34,735 bases of DNA. Source: a virus. Location of the stretch: positions 1 through 34,735 of IMG/VR virus record IMGVR_UViG_3300030329_002488, one strand, 5' to 3'. The stretch's first letter is position 1. Each line of letters starts with the position of its first letter. A program made the translations under genes and the position numbers. Under the pieces are notes generated by a model. It worked only from the letters and a program-made list of their open reading frames with translations, made no database searches and was not told the DNA's origin. Positions 1 to 5,583 of this stretch are shown here, one piece after another.

Positions 1-96
1 AAAGAAAATTGGTCAAAAGAGTATCCTTTTGAAGTTGATTTTGTAATGGACTTTGCAAAATTCTGTGAACAATCTGGAGGTTTTAGTATTTGCTGA
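1..96 (+). CDS. 3' end of an unidentified upstream gene
   Basis: An open frame runs from the first base to a TGA at 94-96 and gives the last 31 residues of a protein whose start lies left of the window. The tail is aromatic and acidic (segments WSKEYPFEVDF and FAKFCEQSGGFSIC). I do not recognise the family. It lies on the same strand as the replication genes, separated from the next gene by 141 bases that contain a promoter candidate, so it probably ends a preceding early transcript. Without the N-terminus no function can be given. Confidence 0.6.
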   Translation, partial: KENWSKEYPFEVDFVMDFAKFCEQSGGFSIC

Positions 97-132
97 CCTG
101 AGCAAAAAGAAATGTAGGTTGGTGTTTAAATT

Positions 133-158
133 CCGAACCATGTTGCAGGTGACCGAAC
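133..158. repeat. Two CCGAAC direct repeats, possible operator
   Basis: CCGAAC occurs at 133-138 and again at 153-158. The copies are 20 bases apart start to start, close to two helical turns, and lie 25-50 bases upstream of the promoter candidate at 183-211. This placement would suit an activator or repressor dimer. Only two copies are seen and no bound protein is known, so this is a weak call. Confidence 0.25.
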
Positions 159-182
159 AAACAGCATCAGCCTATGTTTCGA

Positions 183-211
183 TTGACTATAAACCTTGAT
201 ATTGTTAAATT
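183..211 (+). promoter_or_regulatory. Sigma70-like promoter for the recombination genes
   Basis: TTGACT at 183-188 (5 of 6 to TTGACA) is followed after exactly 17 bases by TAAATT at 206-211 (4 of 6 to TATAAT). It lies just upstream of the nuclease gene. A transcript starting near 218 would have a leader of about 20 bases containing the ribosome binding site at 222-230 (TAAGGGAGA). The match suggests the operon can be read by host RNA polymerase, which sits oddly with the candidate virion RNA polymerase encoded in the late block. Confidence 0.5.
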
Positions 212-237
212 TACAATGCACTAAGGGAGAAAAAACA

Positions 238-1020
238 ATGGATATAAAAGCCATATATAGTGCCTACTTAAAGCATGAAGATTCATTAAGAGAGAGAGAC
301 AAACATGTCTTTCACGCTTCATCTGCTGGTAGTTGCTATAGAAAACAAATGTATTCCTATTATGATTTTCCATCTGATGAAAAAGATGATAAGTCATTTA
401 GGTTATTAAGACTTGGAACTTTGGTTCATTCTGATTTAGAAAAAGCAATGTCTATGTATGAAGATAAACTTGCTGATATGGAATTACCAGAAAGTCCTAT
501 TAAAAGAAGTATTCATATTGAAGAAAAAGTAAAGTACGAACCATTAGATGTGGTAGGAACATTTGATGCTGGTGAATTAATAAGAGACAGTCATTCAAAA
601 GAAGTTGAATTTAATCTGTATGATTATAAAACAGCAGCTGCATATAAATGGACTACTAAGTTTGGATTAAAGAAAAATAGAGTAGCTGGTAGTGATACTA
701 ATTACAAGCTTCAATTAGGTACTTATGCATTAACAGTAAGACATACATATGAACCAGATAGAATCAATATGTATCTTGTATGGTACAATAAAAATACATC
801 TCAAATGAGAGAACAAATTGTTAGTAATGAATGGATAGATAAAGCATTTGAATATTGGACAGAAGTATATGAAATGAAAGAAGATATGGGGAAAGGATTC
901 GGAGATGAATTAATTCCAGAAGTTACATATGGTGTACCTGTTGCAGACTGGGAATGTAGGTACTGTCAATATTATAGCATATGTCCAAGTAAATTAGCTG
1001 ACAAAAAAAAGAAATACTAA
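238..1020 (+). CDS. Cas4/RecB-like PD-(D/E)XK exonuclease with Fe-S cysteines
   Basis: The 260-residue protein has the ordered motifs of the Cas4/RecB nuclease group. H64 lies in RLGTLVHSD, D110 in VVGTFDAGE, D129-Y-K131 in the DYKTA core, and Q159 in KLQLGTYA. One N-terminal cysteine (C33, GSCYRK) plus a C-terminal C240-x2-C243-x5-C249 cluster match the four ligands of the [4Fe-4S] cluster in Cas4 and AddB. It probably resects DNA ends to give single strands for the Rad52-like annealing protein two genes downstream. The ATG at 238 is chosen because AAGGGAGA sits 8 bases upstream; the frame opens further upstream at TTG 196, but without a ribosome site. No CRISPR array or cas1/cas2 is present, so this is a recombination nuclease rather than an adaptation protein. 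Confidence 0.88.
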   Translation: MDIKAIYSAYLKHEDSLRERDKHVFHASSAGSCYRKQMYSYYDFPSDEKDDKSFRLLRLGTLVHSDLEKAMSMYEDKLADMELPESPIKRSIHIEEKVKYEPLDVVGTFDAGELIRDSHSKEVEFNLYDYKTAAAYKWTTKFGLKKNRVAGSDTNYKLQLGTYALTVRHTYEPDRINMYLVWYNKNTSQMREQIVSNEWIDKAFEYWTEVYEMKEDMGKGFGDELIPEVTYGVPVADWECRYCQYYSICPSKLADKKKKY

Positions 1021-1029
1021 GGGAAAATA

Positions 1030-1254
1030 ATGAAAAAAATAAACAATAATCAATCCATTGATGTTGCTTTAAAGTCTACATCTCTAGGTATAATCAATAT
1101 ACCTACAAAAATTCTTAAAGAACTTGGATGGAATATAAATGAAAAAGTAGAAGTTTGTATTAGCAATTGCATAAATCATGAAAATGAAGAATGGCAAGAA
1201 ATTCAAGTAACGAGAAAAATAGACGCTGATAAAATTTACAAGGAGGAAAAATGA
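1030..1254 (+). CDS. AbrB/MazE-like swapped-hairpin small protein
   Basis: This 74-residue protein contains IPTKILKELGWNINEKVEV, which matches the pattern of AbrB/SpoVT and MazE-type DNA-binding barrels (IPKEIRKELGI-x-GDKLEI). The start follows the nuclease stop by nine bases (TAAGGGAAAATAATG) and the end overlaps the next start by four bases. The domain suggests a DNA-binding regulator of the early operon. No toxin partner is adjacent: the neighbours are recombination genes. The C-terminus ends in a charged tail. The fold call is fairly firm; its target is unknown. Confidence 0.6.
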   Translation: MKKINNNQSIDVALKSTSLGIINIPTKILKELGWNINEKVEVCISNCINHENEEWQEIQVTRKIDADKIYKEEK

Positions 1255-1889
1255 GCAATAACAATGACATAATAGTAGTTGATGAGCAAATGCTACAGGC
1301 TACTGACATAGTAAGACAAGCAATAACAAAGAAACATAAAAAAGTATCTAGGATTAAAACTCCTAAACCTTTTATTAAGAAAAAGATGGGATTGGATTAT
1401 GTAGAATTTTCTTATATGAGAGAAATTGCAGATAAGCATTATCCAGGTTGGTCTTGGACAATACAGAAAACTGAGGTACTAGGAAGTGAAGCGTACGTTG
1501 TACATGGAAGATTGAGGTGGTATGATGAAGGATTGTGGAGAGAAGGCGATATGGTAGCAGCGCATAGAATACAAAAGAAACGTGGAACGAATGAATTTGT
1601 TGATATAGGTAATGATGTTAAAGCATCTAATACTGATTGTATTAAGAAAGCTTTGCAAATGTATCTAAATATTGCAGATGACGTATATCGTAATCAAGTT
1701 GAAGATTTAACATTAACTGATGAACAAAAGAATGAAATACTTGTAATAGCTGATGAAATCAGTGAAGCAAAATTCAATCAAATACATGAATTAATAAAAG
1801 ACCAAGCAATAAATACTGCTAATTACAATTCATCTAAACTTAAACTAGAAAGAGAACTGGAGAAACATAATGAAAAATTTGAATCGTAG
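1251..1889 (+). CDS. Rad52/22-type single-strand annealing protein
   Basis: This 212-residue protein carries Rad52-family landmarks in order: an aromatic YVEFSYMREIADKHYPGWSW segment (residues 50-69), a strand pair with VHGRLRWYDEGLWREG (84-99), and the helix KASNTDCIKKALQMYLNI (124-141), equivalent to the conserved KAAVTDALKRALR region. Such proteins form rings on single-stranded DNA and anneal complementary strands without ATP. The gene starts ATGA over the previous stop and has a strong AAGGAGG site at 1242-1248. A Cas4-like nuclease upstream and an SSB-like protein downstream complete a recombination set comparable to lambda exo/bet. The last 60 residues are charged and helical. Confidence 0.8.
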   Translation: MSNNNDIIVVDEQMLQATDIVRQAITKKHKKVSRIKTPKPFIKKKMGLDYVEFSYMREIADKHYPGWSWTIQKTEVLGSEAYVVHGRLRWYDEGLWREGDMVAAHRIQKKRGTNEFVDIGNDVKASNTDCIKKALQMYLNIADDVYRNQVEDLTLTDEQKNEILVIADEISEAKFNQIHELIKDQAINTANYNSSKLKLERELEKHNEKFES

Positions 1890-2154
1890 TTATGATGACG
1901 GACTTCTTAGTGAAGAAGAATGTTATACTATTGGCACTAACGATGGAAAAGAATTTAGGAGAGTGGTCTATAAAGGAACTAAACTCTTAAATGGAAAGCC
2001 TATGATGGTATTTAAAACAGAAGAAAATACATCTTTAACTGTTAATCCATCATTTCATACTTTCACAATAGAAGAACAACCACTACCTCAACCTGAGGAT
2101 TTCGAGAGTAAGGTGGATGTTTACATACAAAACCAAATAAAAGGAGAGCAATAA
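1870..2154 (+). CDS. Small beta-rich early protein, unknown
   Basis: This 94-residue protein overlaps the end of the annealing-protein gene by 20 bases and uses the site GGAGAAACATA before its ATG. The middle (RVVYKGTKLLNGKPMMVFKT, then SLTVNPSFHTFTIEE) alternates hydrophobic and polar residues like a small five-stranded barrel (Sm- or SH3-like); the C-terminus is acidic. Its position between annealing and SSB-like genes suggests an accessory role in recombination or replication, but I do not recognise the family. Confidence 0.7.
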   Translation: MKNLNRSYDDGLLSEEECYTIGTNDGKEFRRVVYKGTKLLNGKPMMVFKTEENTSLTVNPSFHTFTIEEQPLPQPEDFESKVDVYIQNQIKGEQ

Positions 2155-2420
2155 TGGGAAAAGTATCAGCAAAAGATACGCAAGACCTCATCAAAAGTGG
2201 GGTGTTATCCAAGAAAGCCCTTGCAGAAATGGAAAAGAAAAACTTGGTTGCTAAAACTAAGTCAGTACGCAGATTTATGAAAACTGCAGATGGCAAGTTT
2301 GTAGAACCTCAGTTATATTTCCGAGGTGCAAAGGGAACTAAACCATCAAAGAAAATGGAAGAGTTCACAACTCAATACCATAAATTGATAGAAAAATACA
2401 CAACAACAAACAATAAATAG
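2154..2420 (+). CDS. Small basic early protein, unknown
   Basis: This 88-residue lysine-rich protein begins at a TAATG overlap with the preceding stop, with AAAAGGAG just upstream. The N-terminal half (VSAKDTQDLIKSGVLSKKAL) looks like two short helices and could be a helix-turn-helix-like fold. The rest is basic, with KFVEPQLYFRG and a lysine/threonine tail, which fits nucleic-acid contact. No family is recognised. Confidence 0.65.
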   Translation: MGKVSAKDTQDLIKSGVLSKKALAEMEKKNLVAKTKSVRRFMKTADGKFVEPQLYFRGAKGTKPSKKMEEFTTQYHKLIEKYTTTNNK

Positions 2421-2428
2421 GAGTAATA

Positions 2429-3049
2429 ATGGCAAAAGCACTAGAAGCTGTCTATGATTCAACAAATAAATGGGTTCCAACTGAAGAAGGAACTTACCCA
2501 GCTCATATAACATCTTTATCTACTAAAGAAGTTAATACAAGAGCAGGTGAGGCTATAGTTGTCAATATGACATACAAAGTAGCCCCAGAAGTTGTAGACT
2601 ACAAACAGAAACTATGGGAAATGGATGGATATAACTATAAGAAAGACAGCCAAGGCAATAAAATCCCTGTTATGAATGGGAGTGGTCAATCAGAAGTAAG
2701 CTGTGAACATCTTAAAGATAGAACTTTATATGATAATGGGTTCTGGGTTTTCACAGATACATCTTCAGCAAGTAAAAACCAAAGATATTTCGAATTACTT
2801 GAAAATCTAGGTATTGAATGTAAAGACGATAAAGGTATTAAGAAATTAATGCTAGTTGAGGAAGATGATGTAGTTGGTAAACCTGTTCTTGTTAATTTAA
2901 AAAGACAAGAATATGTTACCAAAGAAACAAAAGACCTTCCAGTCGACCAACAAGAAAAGAGGTCTACTTTTAAAGTAGGTTCTATTCAACCTTGGGATGA
3001 TGGAGAAGTTCTTACTCTTGAAGAATTGGATGATGATGTCCCATTCTAA
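2429..3049 (+). CDS. SSB-like single-stranded DNA-binding protein (DUF669 type)
   Basis: This 206-residue protein has a beta-rich N-terminal domain starting EEGTYPAHITSLSTKE, typical of phage DUF669-type SSB substitutes. It ends in an acidic tail EELDDDVPF, close to the DDDIPF tip that bacterial SSB uses to dock replication and recombination partners. Its place after the Rad52-like gene supports a role in coating single-stranded DNA made by the Cas4-like nuclease or the replication fork. The start is ATG 2429 with GGAG eight bases upstream. It is longer than E. coli SSB (178 residues) and is not a clear OB-fold match by eye. Confidence 0.75.
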   Translation: MAKALEAVYDSTNKWVPTEEGTYPAHITSLSTKEVNTRAGEAIVVNMTYKVAPEVVDYKQKLWEMDGYNYKKDSQGNKIPVMNGSGQSEVSCEHLKDRTLYDNGFWVFTDTSSASKNQRYFELLENLGIECKDDKGIKKLMLVEEDDVVGKPVLVNLKRQEYVTKETKDLPVDQQEKRSTFKVGSIQPWDDGEVLTLEELDDDVPF

Positions 3050-3069
3050 ATAAAAGAAAAAAGGGTTTT

Positions 3070-3086
3070 TATTGCAATATGCAATA
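3070..3086 (+). promoter_or_regulatory. Perfect 7-bp hairpin with 3-base loop
   Basis: TATTGCA (3070-3076), loop ATA, TGCAATA (3080-3086) form a perfect inverted repeat 20 bases after the SSB-like stop, preceded by GGGTTTTT. It lacks a GC-rich stem and a trailing T-run, so it is not a convincing terminator. It may be an operator, or a small DNA hairpin of the size recognised by N4-type virion polymerases. Confidence 0.35.
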
Positions 3087-3095
3087 TTAGTAAAT

Positions 3096-3124
3096 TTGAG
3101 ACGAGGGTAGTCAGATACTATATA
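3096..3124 (+). promoter_or_regulatory. Sigma70-like promoter candidate
   Basis: TTGAGA at 3096-3101 (5 of 6) is separated by 17 bases from TATATA at 3119-3124 (4 of 6) in the only sizeable gap of the early block. Transcription would start near 3131, within a pyrimidine tract, and drive the run of small genes from 3192. The 5' arm of the longer inverted repeat lies in its spacer, so the repeat could be an operator rather than an RNA stem. Confidence 0.4.
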
Positions 3125-3171
3125 TATTCTCTCTCTCGTCTCTCCCTTAGTTCTCCCAAGAGACTACCCTC
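3098..3171 (+). promoter_or_regulatory. Overlapping inverted repeats, possible attenuator or operator
   Basis: A perfect 10-base inverted repeat pairs GAGGGTAGTC (3103-3112) with GACTACCCTC (3162-3171). A second, 8-base repeat pairs GAGACGAG (3098-3105) with CTCGTCTC (3135-3142). The two share 3103-3105, so as RNA only one stem can form at a time, as in an attenuator. The loop holds a pyrimidine run (3128-3157) with two TCTCCC elements able to pair with Shine-Dalgarno sequences. The region lies 20 bases before the start of the next gene. No known riboswitch is recognised. Confidence 0.4.
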
Positions 3172-3191
3172 AAAACTTTAAAGGAAGAGAT

Positions 3192-3443
3192 ATGAAACAA
3201 GAATCAAGCGCAGTAATCAAACTAACAAAATCTGAAATCGAGATGGTAATAAATGCTTTGCAGTTTACTGAAAAAGCAGCTGAACATTTTGATGCAGATA
3301 ATATGTTTACACATAAAATAAAACAAGACTTTATTCAAATAAGGTCAGACATAATACAAGGAGAGAAAGACATTGAAACCAGAAACGAAACAAAAGAAGA
3401 AAATAGGAATGGCCCACAAGCTTGCTCAACGTGCGATGATTGA
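3192..3443 (+). CDS. Small helical early protein, unknown
   Basis: This 83-residue protein starts after AAAGGAAGAG. Residues 8-60 are predominantly helical (KLTKSEIEMVINALQFTEKA, then FTHKIKQDFIQIRSDIIQG); the C-terminus is polar and ends CSTCDD. The last 71 bases overlap the next gene in another frame, so the tail is constrained by two proteins. It is the first gene after the structured intergenic region and so the most likely direct target of any control there. Confidence 0.65.
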   Translation: MKQESSAVIKLTKSEIEMVINALQFTEKAAEHFDADNMFTHKIKQDFIQIRSDIIQGEKDIETRNETKEENRNGPQACSTCDD

Positions 3444-3672
3444 TAAACCAGTGTGGAAACCTGCTGAAGGTTTTACATATTTAAAAGATGTTGCTGTTGG
3501 TGAATTAGTCGATACTAACAGTGGATTAAAAGCTGTTGTTCTAGAACATACAGATTGCGCATCTTCAGTGTTGGTTTTAAATGCTGACAACCACCCAAGT
3601 GAAGAAAGACAATTTTATTTAGGTAAACATAGATGGGGAAATAAAACAGAAGTAAAAGTAATAGGAGATTAA
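3373..3672 (+). CDS. Small beta-rich early protein with TTG start, unknown
   Basis: A TTG at 3373 is preceded by AAGGAGAG at an ideal distance, so I take it as the start (99 residues). The alternative ATG at 3412 has a much weaker site. After a basic N-terminus (KQKKKIGMAHKLAQ) the protein is beta-rich: WKPAEGFTYLKDVAVGEL, then GLKAVVLEHT, SSVLVLNA, and WGNKTEVKVIG, suggesting a small barrel. No family is recognised. It overlaps the upstream gene by 71 bases. Confidence 0.65.
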   Translation: MKPETKQKKKIGMAHKLAQRAMIDKPVWKPAEGFTYLKDVAVGELVDTNSGLKAVVLEHTDCASSVLVLNADNHPSEERQFYLGKHRWGNKTEVKVIGD

Positions 3673-3673
3673 A

Positions 3674-3916
3674 ATGAAAAAGGATATAATAACATCACGA
3701 GCTGAAGAATACAAAATGGAAAGAGATTGGTATATTGATGCATTAAATATGATAGAAAGTATTTTATCAGAAGATGATACACCTAAATCTGAAACATTAT
3801 TAGAAGGAAAAATAAAAAGAATACAAGATGTAGTAACATCAGCCCTTGACGGTGAACCCACGACTGCAGACCCATATAATAGAGGAGATGATATAGAATA
3901 TAGTTATGAAGATTAA
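3674..3916 (+). CDS. Small acidic helical protein, unknown
   Basis: This 80-residue protein starts one base after the previous stop, with TAGGAG upstream. It is helical for its first 55 residues (RAEEYKMERDWYIDALNMIE, then LLEGKIKRIQDVVTSAL) and acidic at the end (DDIEYSYED). Acidic mini-proteins in early phage operons often bind or inhibit host enzymes, but nothing here shows a target. Confidence 0.6.
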   Translation: MKKDIITSRAEEYKMERDWYIDALNMIESILSEDDTPKSETLLEGKIKRIQDVVTSALDGEPTTADPYNRGDDIEYSYED

Positions 3917-4142
3917 AAACAAACAACCGTGGGGAGAGAAAATACAAGATGCTAGGATAGCTGATAAAAGAATAAAGCACTGTATTAAATGTAATGTATG
4001 CTGGGAAGCAATATACTATGGTCAAAAAAAACAAACATATTTTTATTATAATTTCCCTTCATATGGAAAAGTAAAAGAAATATGTTTAAAATGTAAAGGA
4101 GAGAGAAATGGCAAAAATGTCGTGGATAAGTTACCTATGTGA
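3906..4142 (+). CDS. Small zinc-ribbon protein
   Basis: This 78-residue basic protein has two CxxC pairs: C26-x2-C29 (HCIKCNVC, with a third cysteine at 32) and C60-x2-C63 (ICLKCKGE), the layout of a zinc ribbon, with aromatic residues between them (YFYYNFPSYG). It probably binds one zinc ion and nucleic acid or protein. The start overlaps the previous gene by 11 bases and the ribosome site is weak, so it may be translated by coupling. The end overlaps the next gene by 35 bases. Confidence 0.6.
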   Translation: MKIKNKQPWGEKIQDARIADKRIKHCIKCNVCWEAIYYGQKKQTYFYYNFPSYGKVKEICLKCKGERNGKNVVDKLPM

Positions 4143-4335
4143 ATCTGGTAACACAAAAGAGTTAATAGAAGAGGTCGGTGAAGAACTTGCCAACCAATTC
4201 TTACATGCTCATAATCAAATGAGAGAGAATAGAAATAACCCTGCATATCATAAATTAAACGAAATTCATGATGAAATGCAGAAGGAGGTTAAGAATGAAC
4301 AAATGTCCAGCGTGCGGTTATCATCTAAAAAGTAA
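4108..4335 (+). CDS. Small helical protein, unknown
   Basis: This 75-residue protein has AAAGGAGAG seven bases before its ATG, inside the zinc-ribbon gene. It is helical (KELIEEVGEELANQFLHAHN) and rich in Asn and His in the middle. The last 41 bases overlap the next gene. No family is recognised. Confidence 0.55.
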   Translation: MAKMSWISYLCESGNTKELIEEVGEELANQFLHAHNQMRENRNNPAYHKLNEIHDEMQKEVKNEQMSSVRLSSKK

Positions 4336-4669
4336 TCCAAACATAGGCAAAGAGATGAATAAGATTCTCAAGTCTAAAAATAAAAGAACAGTTCAAATGT
4401 TGAATAAAATAGCATCATTAATAACTGGAGAAATACCATCAGAAAACAGATATAAATACTATCAATTCCTATATGGAACAAAAAGTGTTGAAGACAATGT
4501 AATGGAATGGGCTATCCAAAAATATTATGAAGCACAACATTTTAATCACGGAAAAGGATTTGCTTACCTAAGAAGTATAGCATTGACTAGAGGTGAGAAC
4601 GTAGAAACAATAAAAAGAAAAGAAAGAGAAAGGATAGGGTCAGCCCCACCTTTATACAAGGGAGAATAA
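4295..4669 (+). CDS. Small protein with N-terminal CPACG knuckle
   Basis: The start at ATG 4295 is chosen because AAGGAGG lies at 4282-4288; the frame is open from 4268, but that ATG has no ribosome site. The 124-residue product begins MNKCPACGYHL, half of a zinc-binding site, and continues with helical segments (MNKIASLITGEIP, then VEDNVMEWAIQKYYEAQHF and FAYLRSIALTRGENVETIKR). The remainder resembles small phage replication-associated proteins that combine a zinc knuckle with a helical domain, but I cannot name a family. Confidence 0.65.
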   Translation: MNKCPACGYHLKSNPNIGKEMNKILKSKNKRTVQMLNKIASLITGEIPSENRYKYYQFLYGTKSVEDNVMEWAIQKYYEAQHFNHGKGFAYLRSIALTRGENVETIKRKERERIGSAPPLYKGE

Positions 4670-4670
4670 A

Positions 4671-4781
4671 ATGCCAAAAAAAAAGAAAAACATTCCAAAT
4701 AATTTTAGAGGAAAAGAAGATATATTCTTTAAAAAAATAAGGGATGGATTAAAGAAGTTTTTAGAATCACCATTTAAATAA
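4671..4781 (+). CDS. 36-residue basic peptide
   Basis: ATG 4671 follows the previous stop by one base and has AAGGGAGA eight bases upstream, as strong as its neighbours, so a very short gene is credible. The product starts MPKKKKNIPNNFRG and ends FFKKIRDGLKKFLESPFK. The C-terminal half is an amphipathic, strongly basic helix that could contact nucleic acid, a membrane or an acidic protein. No homologue is recognised. Confidence 0.5.
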   Translation: MPKKKKNIPNNFRGKEDIFFKKIRDGLKKFLESPFK

Positions 4782-4800
4782 CATAAAAAAGGAGAGAAGT

Positions 4801-5583
4801 ATGTTACAAAATGCAATGTTTCCAGTCAAAGAAGTACCAGCAATAGGAGTTGATTCTGATAGAGAGATAGACTCAACAGGATATAAATTCATAGTGAGAG
4901 AAGACACAGGACAAGTGCTTAGTTGCATGACAGATAGTTATAGGCTTGTTACAAATAAGTCTATAATTGATGCAGCTGAACCAATTGTAAAGAAACACGG
5001 TGGAGAAGTAAAAGAAGTAACTACATTTGGTAATGGAAAGTCGGTTCATATGAAATGGAATTTTCCTAAACATATGATAAAGATTGGTAAAAATGACGAA
5101 ATGACACCTGAGATTGTTGTAGGTAATAGTTATGATGGGACTCTTGGAGTAAACATTATGGCTGGAGCATTTAGATTAATCTGTTTAAACGGTGCTGTTA
5201 TAGGTATAGTAGCTGCTAAATACAAGAACAAGCATATCAAATCCAATATCTCTTTTGATGATTTTGATGAAGTAATCTCGGAGACCATGGATAAAACAAA
5301 ACTAATCTTTAAAGAAGAATTTCCTGTATTACAGGGAACTAAATTTAGAGATAAGCATGTTATTGATTTCTTGCAAATGTTTCCATTACAAGCAAATGAA
5401 ATGGTTACACAATCCTTAATAGCTAATGCACCTAAATCATTCTGGGATTTATTTAATGTAGGTACTAACGTACTAAGTCATCACATGAATAGAAACCAAC
5501 AATCAACCCATAATGTTGAAGGAAGACTGTATCCTACAATAAAGAAATGGGCTGAGAAAGAGGCTAAAGTTGCCATCGCTTGA
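4801..5583 (+). CDS. DUF932 family phage/plasmid protein
   Basis: This 260-residue protein matches the DUF932 (phage/plasmid-like, TIGR03299-type) pattern. It has an N-terminal region with YKFIVREDTGQVLSCMTDSYR, then IVVGNSYDGTLGVNIMAGAF followed by RLICLNGAVIG, then helical C-terminal segments. The family is widespread in phages and plasmids near replication genes, and its biochemical role is not established. AAAGGAGAG precedes the ATG. Its last 14 bases overlap the methyltransferase start, implying coupled translation. Confidence 0.8.
   Translation: MLQNAMFPVKEVPAIGVDSDREIDSTGYKFIVREDTGQVLSCMTDSYRLVTNKSIIDAAEPIVKKHGGEVKEVTTFGNGKSVHMKWNFPKHMIKIGKNDEMTPEIVVGNSYDGTLGVNIMAGAFRLICLNGAVIGIVAAKYKNKHIKSNISFDDFDEVISETMDKTKLIFKEEFPVLQGTKFRDKHVIDFLQMFPLQANEMVTQSLIANAPKSFWDLFNVGTNVLSHHMNRNQQSTHNVEGRLYPTIKKWAEKEAKVAIA

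Noticed and set aside
140-199. 19-residue frame in the leader before the nuclease gene
   Set aside because: No ribosome binding site, no recognisable composition, and it overlaps the promoter candidate.
3070-3086. Intrinsic terminator after the SSB-like gene
   Set aside because: The hairpin is A+T-rich and followed by TTAGTAAA rather than a T-run; the T-run (3066-3070) lies before it.
4268-4294. Upstream ATG extending the CPACG protein by nine residues
   Set aside because: No ribosome site before 4268, while AAGGAGG stands directly before ATG 4295.
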